NCBI GenBank assembly: GCA_016617855.1
Contig: JAECUM010004451.1
Coordinates: 1-64,000, forward strand
DNA: 64,000 nucleotides
DNA from: Megalonaias nervosa
Lineage: Eukaryota; Mollusca; Bivalvia; Unionida; Unionidae
Direction: 5' to 3'
Part shown: positions 1 to 11,169 of the stretch, piece by piece
Layout: every line of letters starts with the position of its first letter
Numbering within the stretch: position 1 is the stretch's first letter
Position numbers and translations under genes: made by a program
Notes under the pieces: model-generated
What the model was told of the DNA's origin: nothing
Database searches by the model: none
What the model saw: only the letters and a program-made list of their open reading frames with translations

Positions 1-460
1 TTGAGATTTTAGACTGTATCTGTTAAATTAAACAGCAGTGGTTGAAAGTTATCTTTTCTAAGTCGAGGTTTTAGATTGTGTCATTTGAATTACACGGCGG
101 TAGTTGAAATTTTAATGTCATATGTCGAGAATTCCTAATTTACATGTTGAATCAAAGAGGTTGTTTTGAACGTTCCATTTCCTGTGTTGAGTATTTAGAT
201 TTCATCTGTTGAATTACACAGTGCTGGTTGAACATTTGATGTCCAATGTTAAGTTTTTAGATTGTGTCCTCTGAATTACATGGCGGTTGTTAAAATTTGA
301 ATGTTATATGTTGAGAGTTTCAGTTAAACATGTTGAATCATGTTGTTTGTGCTGAAAGTTCCATTTCGTATGTTGAGTTTTTTAGATTGTATCTGTTATA
401 TTACACAGCGGTGGTTGGACATTTTATTGTGCTTGTCAGAATTGCTTTTTTTATATGGTG
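1..460 (+). repeat. Degenerate tandem repeat, direct arm
   Basis: Blocks of the type 'ttgagttttTAGATTGTGTC..TGAATTACA..GGCGGTTGTTGAAA' recur, with a higher-order period near 185 bp (about 80-190 and 265-375). The repeats are diverged. A set of the same blocks occurs in reverse orientation at 760-965. The small open frame at 340-552 is a by-product of this repeat. Confidence 0.6.
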
Positions 461-759
461 AATTGATATGTTGGTGTTTAAAGTTACATTACACAATGAG
501 AATTTCCATTTTAATAATTAGAATAATATCGAGTATTAAGATACATCATTAGTGTATTCATTTATGAGGTGCCAAATATATTTCATGCAATTACAGTTTG
601 AAAGTTACCATTCACAGGTTGAGAATTACTTGGAATTTCCTCACTAGAGATTGCTCCCATGAACGAACCACATTATTTTTAAACAAGGAGGCTGCTTCTT
701 GTTGTGGCTCATTTCTCTTGTCATGATATAAGTACAGTGAAGTTGGATTTCTCGAAATA

Positions 760-965
760 TGACACTGAAATTTCAACCACCATTGTGTAATTCAAAATAT
801 AGAATGTAAAATGCTGATATAGGAAATAGAACTTTAAGCCACCACTGAATAATTAAATATATACAATCTAAAATCTTGACCTAGAAATTGGAACTTTAAG
901 GACATGCAGTTTGATTCAACATGTGATATTGGATTTCTCAACATATGACACTGAAATTTCAACTG
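760..965 (-). repeat. Inverted arm of the 1-460 repeat
   Basis: Strings such as 'tttcaaccaccattgtgtaa' and 'gattcaacatgtgatattgg' are reverse-complement versions of the blocks in 1-460 ('ttacacagcggtggttg', 'acatgttgaatc'). Together with 1-460 they form a large imperfect fold-back with a spacer of about 300 bp. Confidence 0.5.
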
Positions 966-1809
966 CAACTTTCTCATTAGACCAGCAGCTTTTGTCTGCT
1001 ATGGCACCTCATAGTATTCTGCTTTGATCTAAGACAATCAGTGATATGTCATACTTGCTCCAGTGTAGTCTATGTGATATACAGTGTTAAATTGCTTGTG
1101 ATAGAATCTCAGCAATTCTTAGCTAGCTGCCTCAATTCCATTACAAATTCAATTAGTGTTTGTTATTCTTTTTCTTTACATGTTCAAAAGGTGTAGATCT
1201 CCATATACACATTTTTCTTGGGCTCAGAATAGTTCTTCAATAGATCCTTCATTCCCTTGTGCATTTTGTCACTTTCTTCCTTCTCAGCTTCATATTTGTT
1301 GATTGTTTTTGTTACTGACATAATGAAGTAACAGCACATTTTCTTTCACCTTCAGTAATCTTCATACCTGTGAAGAAATTTTCATTTACCCATTTGTTCC
1401 AAATGGTTCCTGCATTTGTTTTATTTGCACTGGAGTCACAGCACTGCAGTCCAAGGAAAGGAAAGGTGGCAAGGTCTCAATGGCTTTAAAATGCTTACAG
1501 CAATACTCTGTCAAGCTAGCACATTGTGAGAGCTTCAGTTTGCATAAATACCTCTAAAACAACCAATAATTGACTGTAAGAAGTCCAAACTGTTTGATAC
1601 AGTGTTGGTCCTCATCATCATAGTAATGTTCCAATGATTACATGTTAGAACATGCATAGAATACAAGAGGCCAACTTTTACATAATTACTCCTTATTATG
1701 CAACATGGCAGATTCGTTAAGTCTTTGGGTATATAGGTATTACATTTAGCCTGGCAACTATGTTAGCAACATAAAGTTGACCTATATTTATGTAAATAGG
1801 ATATTTACA

Positions 1810-1841
1810 CAATTTTCAAGGTCAAGGTCATGGATCAATAT

Positions 1842-1923
<82 letters not shown>

Positions 1924-3060
1924 CAAGGTCAAGATCATGGATCAATATTGTGTGTATATATATATATATCTCACTTTCCCATCAGCTCTATAATACTTCA
2001 CCTATTTGAGATTAAGGGATGAAACTTTGCTTTTGCATCATCACAAGAAAATGTGTTGTGTGCCAGCTTGGGGTCCTATTTTCAATTTAAAGGGATGAAA
2101 CTTGGTATTCTTTTACATAATCATGAGATGGTGTTATATAACATATAGGGAGTGCTATCTTCAAGGTCAAGGTCATAGATTAATGTTTTTTGTTTCCATC
2201 ATACCATCATTCTATTCTATAACTTTAAAGTCTCTTGAGATTAACCAAGTAAACTTGGCATGATTGTCCATCATTACTAAAATGTGTCATGTACCACATG
2301 GGTAGAGTCCTATCTTCAAGGTTAAGGTCATGGATCATTATTTATGATTTCCAACACACTTTCATTTCCACTCTTTTATTTTAAATCTGTTTATTATTAA
2401 AGAATGCAGCGTAGCAAGTGTGTTGTGTACCATGCTGGGTCAGTGTCATGGTATTATAGACTGAATTTTCTGTTACACTTTCCCATAAGCTCTAAACTTT
2501 TGAGCCATTTGAGATGAAGGGATGAAATTGGCAATAATTATATATCATTACTAAAAGTGTGTCACATTCACACTCGGGGTCAAATCTTCAAGGTCAAAGT
2601 CACAGGTCATTATTTTTAGTTTCAGTCACATTTGCCCTTTAGCTGTCAAACTTACTGGCAACAGCTGTTTTAATGGATGAAGCTTGGTATACTGATATAT
2701 TGTCAGTAGAAAATGTGTTGTATTGCATATTTGAGGTCTTAATCTCTATGCCAAAGGCACAGGTCAATATTTAAAGGTTTCTTTTGAGTCTGTTTCATAT
2801 CTTAGAAGCTGTCTGATGTACATGGATAAAACATTGTACACATGTACACATATGTTTCTCAGATTGATGGCATCTCATGTATCCCAGTCCAAGTTTTATC
2901 TTCACAGTTAAGGTCACTGATAAATTTTTGTTAACCCTTTTTTCTGTACATGTCCTCTGATGCCCTGTGATATAGGGCAATGAAACTTGCTGCTTTCCAT
3001 CTCTGCTCAGTAACTTTACAGATCTTCTGTAAAGGTCATAGATTTCATTACTTTGAATTT
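1810..3060 (+). repeat. Degenerate ~150-170 bp repeats carrying TCAAGGTCAAGGTCA
   Basis: The phrase 'tcaaggtcaaggtcatggatcaat' recurs near 1816, 1924, 2161, 2318 and 2588. More decayed versions lie near 2750 and 2905. Each is followed by a block like 'cacactttcccatcagctct' and then 'gagattaagggatgaaacttgg'. The copies are diverged but keep the same order, so this is an old tandem array. Confidence 0.65.
1842..1918. repeat. (GT)n then (AT)n microsatellite
   Basis: A GT run passes directly into an AT run of about 50 bp. A shorter AT run follows at 1953-1968. Confidence 0.95.
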
Positions 3061-3233
3061 GTGTGACCTCACCATGGTATGCAGGGAAATTATTTTACAG
3101 AATTTCCTTGTTTTATATACATTTTAAAAAATTTATCTTCCTTACTTTCTATCATTTATCTATATGCTTATGTTTATTTGGAAGGGCTTATCTTCCTAAA
3201 AATGCCAACTTTTTTTTATCATTACATTTGTAG

Positions 3234-3302
3234 AACTTAATTTTTCATGAGCACTATATACCCATAATTGTGCTGTTAAAAACCCTATACATTGTCCTAT
3301 TG
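3234..3302 (+). CDS. Candidate internal exon, unknown gene
   Basis: A 69-nt block is flanked by a strong acceptor (pyrimidine-rich tract from about 3209 ending in TTTGTAG) and a consensus donor GTAAGT at 3303. Only one of the three frames is open and it starts and ends in phase 0, reading NLIFHEHYIPIIVLLKTLY and four further residues. I do not recognise the protein. The surroundings are CpG-poor, as expected for a methylated gene body in an invertebrate. It could belong to the same plus-strand gene as the candidate exons at 6784 and beyond, but nothing proves this. A fortuitous splice-like block is the main alternative. Confidence 0.4.
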
Positions 3303-4689
3303 GTAAGTGTGATAGGAAAGCATGACATAGTATCAGAATAGTTCATTGTTAGTATTTTTATCAGTACTAACTTTTAAATAACTAATTTATGTCTTTGGTT
3401 GCATTTATCAGTCATACTTAAGTAATTAAAATCGGTTTCAAGTTTCTTACACAGTTTTCAAGGATCTTTATTTACTGTGTAAGTAATGGAAGATACTGGA
3501 GTAACTTTTGTGCACAAAAGTCTAATAACTTAAGAACTTTTTTTTTTTTATGGATTTTTTTGCTTCTGAATTTTAAACTAAGTGTAAACTTTGGATAATA
3601 GGTGCATATGTGAAAATATGTATATATTGAAAATAATAAATCTTTTTGCTAGATTGATAGATTGACCATTTTAGCTTCTTAAACACATATAGCTGATCGT
3701 GAAGTTGATTAAGATAAATGCATAATAAGTAAAGTAAGAAAGAATAGATGGGAAAAGGGATAGTGGAGGGAAATAGAATTAAACCATGAGAGTGTGTACT
3801 GAAGATTGAAAAGTACATTACCTTTTATGGAATTTAATTGATAATAAAAAAAATACATTATTTAGCCAATATTTGTCCAATTCATTATGTGGGATTTAAT
3901 AATTCCCACACATTTTTAAACTGTGGGATGTTGTGATAGTCTGTCCATACATACATGCGTGTTGATGTACAAGCCATCATACATATTTAAGTTAGGTACA
4001 TGAAGCTTGGGTCAGTTATGATACTTAATGCAGATGGTATCAACATATTGGAATTATGTTCTTCCCCAGGGATGGTGGGGGGTGGGGTAGTAGTTGTCAT
4101 TTTACATAAATTTCAATTAACTTGAATTGTTGGTCTCACATTTCTGAGAACTGGCATGTGTCATCAATGACCTTGATGTCCACACATCAAACTGATATCC
4201 CTGGATCCCTGGTTCATGCCCTGGGTCTTTCCCAACTCATAAATCTCATAAATCCCCATCCCTCTTGAACATAATCCCAGGATCATAAAATAGAAACCTG
4301 AGATCCATTCCCTATGGCCATTTATAAACTTACTAGGTATAAAAAGACAAATTGATATATGCAACTAAATTTGACCCTGGAGTCCATCCCTAACTTCAGG
4401 GACTTAGCCCCTGGGGCTATAACTTGGAAACCATTAAGATTCCTACTATGTTAACAATATATACTGAGAATGAAAAGACAAATTTGTACATAAAACTGAC
4501 ATGACTCATATATGTGATAACTCTCAAGCCAAAAATCTGGAAACCTTGGTAAAAATAAATCCTGAATTTTCATTAAAAATCGGAAATTTGTATTGATCCA
4601 TCAGGCTTTATGATTAATGTAAAATGTCTTCTTTTTTATGCTTCACCTTGACATTGATAGGGACATACAATGTTACCTTTATATGTATA

Positions 4690-5405
4690 TCACACCTTGG
4701 TCAGTGTTTGTGTTTGGGTCATTTCACACCTTGGTTAATGTTTGTGTTTAGGTCATTTCACAAATTGGTCAATGTTTGTGGTTAGGTTATTTCACACTTT
4801 GGTCAGTGTTTGTGTTTAGGTCATTCATAACTTGGTCGGTGTTTGTGTTTAGGTCATTTCACACCTTGGTCAGTATTTGTATTTGGGCCATTTCACACCT
4901 TGATCATTGTTTGTGTTTAGGTTATTTCACACCTTGGTCAGTGTTTGTGTTTAGGTTATTTCACACCTTGGTCAGTGTTTGTGTTTAGGTTATTTCACAC
5001 CTTGGTCAATGTTTGTGGTTAGGTTATTTCACACTTTGGTCAGTGTTTGTGTTTAGGTCATTCATAACTTGGTCGGTGTTTGTGTTTAGGTCATTTCACA
5101 CCTTGGTCAGTATTTGTATTTGGGCCATTTCACACCTTGATCATTGTTTGTGTTTAGGTTATTTCACACCTTGGTCAGTGTTTGTGTTTAGGTTATTTCA
5201 CACCTTGGTCAGTGTTTGTGTTTAGGTCATTTCACAAATTGGTCAATGTTTGTGGTTAGGTCATTTCAAACATTGGTCAATGTTTGTGTTCAAATCTTTT
5301 CACACCTTGGTCAATGGTTGTATTTAGGTCATTCCACACCATGGTCAATGGTCATATTTAGGTCATTTCACACTTTGGTCAATGTTGGTGTTCAGGCCAT
5401 TTCAT
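4690..5405 (+). repeat. 34-bp minisatellite with a 237-bp internal duplication
   Basis: The unit is about 34 bp, of the type 'GGTCATTTCACACCTTGGTC' plus 'AGTGTTTGTGTTTA', in about 21 copies. The 237 bp from 4768 reappear nearly unchanged from 5005, so a seven-unit block was duplicated recently. The open frames at 4776-5225 are translations of this array (repeating WSVFVFRSFHTL) and are unlikely to be genes. Confidence 0.9.
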
Positions 5406-6216
5406 GCACTGTGGTTGGGTATTCTGCTTTGTTGGTTGTGTTGACATGCTTCAAGCAAACAGAATTGTCACATTTTATATCAGTTGAAAATAAACTGTTA
5501 ATGACAAGAGGTTGGGAATATGCCAGTCAATTACATGAGGCTGGGACTCTACAAGACATTTACATGAGCTTGGGAATACATCATAAAGTTCAGTAGTACA
5601 TATTTCCTGTTTCCCTTTTGAGTAGGGGAAATTTAAGAAGAATTATTGACATGTGTGTATAATATGTGCAGTTAAAAAAAGTTTTAAAGATCCTTTTGGA
5701 AGAAAGCTCAGTACAAGGAAAGATGTTTTGTATTACAAGCCAATATTACACAGTTAAACCAGCTCTTACAGTCACATTTATTTAGTGGTCACCTGGTCTC
5801 AGTGGCCATTGCAATTTCCTCCTGTGAAATTTCCTCTTTAAAAATCATTACTAAATGGTTACATACTCTTCGTCATCAACAGGCATGTGCTTCCTAATCA
5901 AAGGGTGGTTTGTAACTGCTTAAAGCAGTCACTTGAGCATATGGACAGTTCAGATGAAAGGTTTGTTGACCCAAGAAAGGCATTGTTTAAGTAAAGACAT
6001 ATGTAAATTGATCTGTAACATGCCTTATCTTGCTTATATTCACCATACTCAAGTTGTTTGTCAGCGTAAATTTCAATTGTATAATCTCCATTGTCATATT
6101 ATGAATTGGAATAAAGGCATAATTTGCTTAGAAATTTGTTGTTGGGGTAAATACTTGAGCTAAATTGCCATTCTTATAGGTGATCCAACTGTGTGGGTAA
6201 TGGGTTGGTGGAGGGA

Positions 6217-6291
6217 CATACATACATACATACATATATAGATGCAGACATACATACATACATACATACATACATACATACATACATACAT
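6217..6291. repeat. (CATA)n microsatellite
   Basis: Runs of CATA, interrupted at about 6235-6247. On the minus strand it is open and encodes a MYVC repeat frame, which I treat as non-coding. The same tetranucleotide is found at 33108-33128 and 44644-44744. Confidence 0.95.
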
Positions 6292-6437
6292 AAAAAGAAA
6301 ACTTTCTACATGAAATATTTAAGAAGAACATGAAGAAATCTATAAATCTATGAATTAAACACTTTTCAATCAGAATTTACAAATAATACATTTATACAGT
6401 GAATTCTTTGAATAGGAAATTGTGCCATTTACCTGAA

Positions 6438-6472
6438 ATAATAATAATAATAATAATAATGATAATAATAAT
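6438..6472. repeat. (AAT)n microsatellite, possible SINE tail
   Basis: A run of AAT triplets with one GAT interruption lies just beyond the 3' end of the minus-strand SINE-like copy at 6506-6722. It could be the simple-sequence tail of that insertion. Confidence 0.7.
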
Positions 6473-6505
6473 AACATTGTTGTTGTTATGAATTTATTAC
6501 AATAT

Positions 6506-6722
6506 TTCAGCACATGACAGGCTATACATGGAAGCCAGTATATTTGGTGGAGGAAGAACCTGGGGAAACCCCTGGAAGAACTACCAACCAATAGGAAACT
6601 ACTAACAAGTTTTCTTACATATCCATGTTGTCCAAACCCAACACTCAGACCCACACAGACAGGCGAGATGTCAGTGATCTGTAAAGGCTAGCACCTTAGA
6701 TTATTTGGCCACCCAGGGCCCC
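6506..6722 (-). mobile_element. SINE-like dispersed repeat A, copy 1
   Basis: Homologous along its length to 30750-30978: both contain 'CTATACATGG..GCCAGTATA', 'GGAAACTACT' and 'GATCNGTAAAGGC'. On the minus strand the head reads like a decayed tRNA-type promoter ('TGGCCAAATAATCTAAGGTGC', then 'GGGTCTGAGT'), so it is probably a tRNA-derived SINE. The downstream AAT run would be its tail. Confidence 0.55.
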
Positions 6723-6772
6723 AATAATAATAAGAAGAAGAATAATAAGAAGAAGAATAATAAGAATAAATA
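6721..6772. repeat. (AATAAG)-type microsatellite
   Basis: A mixture of AAT and AAG triplets directly follows the SINE head, just before the candidate exon at 6784. Confidence 0.9.
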
Positions 6773-6783
6773 CTTTTACTCAG

Positions 6784-6892
6784 TGTTTGATATCTGATCA
6801 AGAACCAAGTTCGAAAGCTGTACCTTCATTAAGAGATCACCAATGTAGAAAGGCCAGTTTGGACTTTGTCCGTGGGTGGCTGCTTGATACAG
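6784..6892 (+). CDS. Candidate exon, unknown gene
   Basis: An open block follows an acceptor (ACTTTTACTCAG ending at 6783). It is in phase 0 at its start and phase 1 at its end, and the donor (CAG/GTTTCA at 6893) is weak. The reading includes KAVPSLRDHQCRKASLDFVR, which looks like a normal charged protein, and RKAS resembles a kinase site. Past the donor the open frame turns strongly hydrophobic and ends at 7035, which fits read-through into an intron. A block at 7048-7094 starts in the matching phase. The family is not recognised. The exon boundaries need transcript support. Confidence 0.3.
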
Positions 6893-7047
6893 GTTTCACT
6901 TTATTGGCATGTGCTCTGACATACTTTTATTATTTAATTGCTTTTAGCATTTTTGTTGCAGCGTTATTTGGCAATGTTTATAGAATGAAAAAAGGAAAAA
7001 ATGTATTTTCCAGAAATTTTACATTTATTTTTTGAAAGATATCTCAG

Positions 7048-7094
7048 TATCTCAAGAAGATGTAACTCAATGTGATGTGTATATAGCATCAACA
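7048..7094 (+). CDS. Candidate short exon, unknown gene
   Basis: 47 nt between ATATCTCAG and a consensus donor GTAAGT at 7095. The only open frame enters in phase 1 and leaves in phase 0, reading SQEDVTQCDVYIAST. Its entry phase fits the end of the block at 6784-6892, which implies a 155-bp intron. The acceptor is mediocre. No family is recognised. Confidence 0.25.
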
Positions 7095-7867
7095 GTAAGT
7101 AAGCTGTACATTAATTGAAATGGGATCTTCCATCCAAATATAGTGCAGATAATGAGGAGATGAATATATGAGATGTTATTTTGTATGAGCAACAAAAAAG
7201 TGTAAAGAATCTTGAGGAGAGCATGCAGGTAACTTAAGTCAGCACAACAGCAGGGGATGCCTTGCCATATTTAGACTATATCTGGTTTATACACAGATCA
7301 TTTGTCTGAGAAAGGTTCCCTGGGATGGGCTTTTAATTGTAAAAGATAATATCTTTTGAGATCTAAGACATGTTCTCTAATAAGAAGCTATGACTTTCTA
7401 CATGCATTTCATTATTCATTAAGACTCTTTTTTTTGGTTTGCTAAAAATAAGAATTGATCCCAAAATATGTTATGCTAGGAATCATGATTCAGGGATTTA
7501 CCTGGGAATTTGAGAATTACCACATGCATGATATCCCATGGGTCCATCTCTACACCCCAAGCACTTGATCCATTCTTTATGACCTAGAAGCTGTTGAGAT
7601 CCCCATCCAAAAACCAAGTACATACTTGATGGGCATTATGAGACAATTGCACATACCTGTGCTGATATTTTGCCCTTACTCTGTGGTACGTATACAAGAA
7701 GTTCAAATTTTGGGATAGAGGTAAATAAAATGGGGAAGCATGAAGTTACACATTTTACAAACATAAGATTTCTAGTTTTTAACAATAACATCTGTAGGCA
7801 TAATCTTGTTAGAGACCAGCCATTTAATTTTTGGCATGGGGGGGGTATTTAAAAAAAATAAATCAGG

Positions 7868-7985
7868 CTTTAAAAATACTCTTGCTCTTCTTGACAAATA
7901 ATAACTTAGTATAATCCATTATATTAGTTTTAAATAATAACTTAGTATAATCCATTATATTAGTTTCAAAAATAACTTATTTTGA
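7868..7985 (+). repeat. Two-copy ~47-bp direct repeat
   Basis: 'aaataataacttagtataatccattatattag' occurs twice head to tail at about 7896-7975. The 3' flank keeps a third partial copy (AATAACTTA). Confidence 0.85.
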
Positions 7986-8394
7986 GATAAAGAAAAAGAA
8001 AATATCCTGGTTCAACAGAAAAGTAGCCCGTCCCACACCTCCTCCTCAGTTAAATGGTCAGCCAGTCTCTTATACCCTTTTAAATATTCTGCAGAAGGAG
8101 GCATTGTGTTTTATGGTACAATTTGCATGTGCATGTGCATTTGTGTTAACAACAACAGATTATGTATGTTAAAATGTACCATTTTCTCTGTTAACCTTCA
8201 TGTGTCACTGTTTCAGTGTCCCATTGATGACATTCAGTTATGACAGGTTCTAGGTATTGATTAAAATATAAATAAACCTCTATACAAGTTTGGAACATTA
8301 TAACAAATGTATGCCACTTTGTATTCTTCTGTCAAGTACTGTACCTGTATCACTTGTAAGTTACAGTATTCTTTTATTTTATGAGGTTTGAGCA

Positions 8395-8640
8395 AGAGGT
8401 ACTTACAGTTCATTTACACTCACTTACGAGTCCAACTTCAAACTCTACAGACCCAGATATACTGTCACTTAATGCAGCAGAAGATCTGCGTCTGTATAGT
8501 TTACTAGGAATAACAAGTAGAACAAACAACACAGACCCAGATCTGCAGGTGTATTATGCTACAGTGGATCAGGATCTATGTTATTTGCAGTTGGACTCAA
8601 CTTACAAGCAAGTATATATGGTATATGGTAATAAAAGTAC
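8395..8640. mobile_element. Palindromic MITE family, copy 1
   Basis: The ends are inverted repeats ('ACTCACTTACGAGTCCAACT' versus 'GTTGGACTCAACTTACAAGC'). The interior carries 'CAGACCCAGAT' and 'GCAGCAGAAGATCTGCGTCTG' style palindromes. The same structure is found at 17030-17240, 20685-20900 and 28425-28620. No transposase is encoded. The 103-aa open frame here (8381-8692) is a by-product of the repeat. Confidence 0.65.
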
Positions 8641-9584
8641 ATTTATAAATTCTATATTCAAAGACAAAATAGGGTATGTTATTGATACATAAAATGTACC
8701 CAGGATAAATATAAGTAGTACTGGAGGACCCTTTCAGCCACATTATGGTATGATAATGATATGAAGGATGTCTCTAAAGCAGAGTAGACTGCGTGGTAAA
8801 TATTGATTTATCAGTCAAAACAGGCTATAGAGAAATCTTCCAGAATCCCTTTGAACAGTTTTAATCACTATTGACTCCATTCTAGCTTTGGCAGGTGAGT
8901 GCTTTTGGCATCTGAACAGTCTGACACATTGCACGGTGGCAGAGGATTCACCCATTTTTCTGCCATATGCAACCATTGGCAGAAAAATATGGGGGGAAGA
9001 CAACAAACTGTTTGCAGTTGTAGTAATCAAATGGCATTAGTAAAGAGTTCTGGAATTACTTTTCTAACACCCTCCTTCCTGGAATTACTGATCTAATACC
9101 CTCCTTCCTGGATTGTTAAGAATTTATTATGTTTGTCTTTTTTATTTTCTGTGTGCAAATACTGCTTTCATGTTTAAGCATTGACCTTGAAATGTTATGG
9201 AAGGTGGAGAACTAGAGGTTGTTGGAAAGGAAGATCATCTGCAGATCCAGAATATTTTGTTTTGTTCTTTATAAAGGAAAGGATTTTTATGAAAATAGCA
9301 AAATAGATATGCATGGGGACAGGTCAGAGAAAAACTTTATTCATCCTGAAAGGAGGGACTATAATTAAAAAATCCCCCATTTACTGTTAACCTTCCCATC
9401 CCCCAAAAGATGACATAGTGATTGCAGAATTTAAATTTTGGGGGATTATAAGAGGCTGATTTGTAGGTCTGGTACTGTAAATGCAAGTCTGTAAGATCAT
9501 GAAATATGAATGCTGTTTTAAAATGCTCCCATATTTAGTGATTACAATTAGCATTGTCAGCATATCAAATAATATCATCCCAAG

Positions 9585-10262
9585 GTGTCTAAAAGTTGTA
9601 TAGGCAGACATAAATGTCTCAAAGTTGTACAGGCAGACATAAAATGTCTTAAAGTTGTACAGGCAGACAAAAAATGTCTAAAAGGTACAGGTGGACATAA
9701 ATGTCTAAACATTGTACAGACAGACATACCAACTGAGAAGTGTAAGCAGACATAAAGGTCCAGAAGTTAAATAGGCAGACATACATGTCTACACTTTGTA
9801 TAGCAGACATAAATGTCTAATGGTTGTATAGGCAGACATAAATGTCTAAAACTATATGGGAAGACATAAATTTCTAAATGTACTATAGGCAGACATAGTA
9901 CAGGTACATGTCTAAAGGTTGTAGAGGCAGACATTAATGTCAAAAAGTTGTATAGGCAGACATAGTACATGCAGACATGTTTAAAAGTTGGAGAGGCAGA
10001 CATTAACGTCTAAAAGTTGTAACAGCAGACATAGTACATGCAGACATGCATGCCTGTAATGTATACAGGCAGACATACATGTCAAAAGGTTGTACCAGCA
10101 GATATAAATGTCTAAAAGTTGTAAAGGTATACATGTCTAAATGTTGTTCAGGCAACATAATGTCTAAAAGTTGTACATGCATATATGTCTGAACGTTGTA
10201 CTGGCAGACATACATGTCTAAAAGATGTACAGGTATGCATGCATAGAGTTGCACAGACAAAC
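9585..10262 (+). repeat. ~30-bp minisatellite
   Basis: Over 20 copies of a unit of the type 'GTCTAAAAGTTGTACAGGCA' plus 'GACATAAAT', with many indels. The minus-strand open frames in this span repeat MSA.TTFRH.C and are array translations. Confidence 0.9.
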
Positions 10263-10494
10263 ATAAATGCTTGTATTTCTTTTCTTTGTGCAGATTATGG
10301 GTTTTATTTGGATTTAAGTTTTAATGAATTTTTTTTGAAAGTTAGATTTTTTAAATGAATGCAGATTTCGATTACATGTATGAAAGATTTAGGACATTTC
10401 ATAATTTTTGTGTGTGTGTCTGTGTTTTTTATCAGACTCCTTTAATTCCTGGAAAAAATAGTGATAGTAAATTGATAGCCTAGAATAAGCTCAT

Positions 10495-10660
10495 GATCCC
10501 ATTGTGTAGGTATAGAATGAAATTGGGATGGTAGGGCCTTGTGAAGGTATAGGATGAAATTGGGATGGTAGGCTTGTGCAGGTACAGGATGAAATTGGGA
10601 CAGTAGGGCCCTTGTGAAGGTATAGGATGGAATTGGGATGGTATGGTCTTGTGCAGGATA
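10495..10660 (+). repeat. ~42-bp minisatellite, four copies
   Basis: The unit reads 'GGTATAGGATGAAATTGGGA' plus 'TGGTAGGGCCTTGTGAA', in four diverged copies. Confidence 0.9.
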
Positions 10661-11093
10661 ACTGAAAAATATTGGATTTATTCTTTGCTTCAGAATTCCA
10701 TGATACGACAAAATGCTTTTCATTTACAGTATAGTGGTACTTTTGTAACAGGCAATAATAATATGGAAAAATAACATTTCAGTTATAAGATGTTATATTG
10801 GATTCTAAATTAAACAATGGTATTGTAGATTCATTGATGTGTTCACATTATTGCATTCACTGAAGTGTAATCAGTATCAATAAGCAATTAATACACCATA
10901 AAACCCTCTACCTGGAACAGGCATAAAATCCAATCAATCATGGTAAATCTGTACCACAGGCTATAAAATAATGTTGAGGACACTTACTTTAAGATTAACT
11001 GGGGGTAATACTGTGTATTCAGTCAGTTATGTTTGGAATAGCAATAGTAATGTCATTTAGTGTGCTTTTAGGGTCTGTGTCTTTTATTTACAG

Positions 11094-11169
11094 TTATTTG
11101 AGAATAACTTTCACAAACCCTGATTTGTACATACCAGCAGAGACTGATAGCAAATTCTGCCAGAAGTGA
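11094..11169 (+). CDS. Candidate terminal exon, unknown gene
   Basis: A strong acceptor (TGTCTTTTATTTACAG ending at 11093) is followed by one open frame in phase 2. It includes TFTNPDLYIPAETDSKFCQK and stops with TGA at 11167-11169, just where a minisatellite begins. It could be a final coding exon, but no protein family is recognised and no poly(A) signal stands out within the array that follows. Confidence 0.25.

Noticed and set aside
8381..8692. 103-codon frame as a small gene
   Set aside because: It lies inside a MITE copy and its peptide repeats (TDPDI/TDPDL) reflect the internal palindromes.
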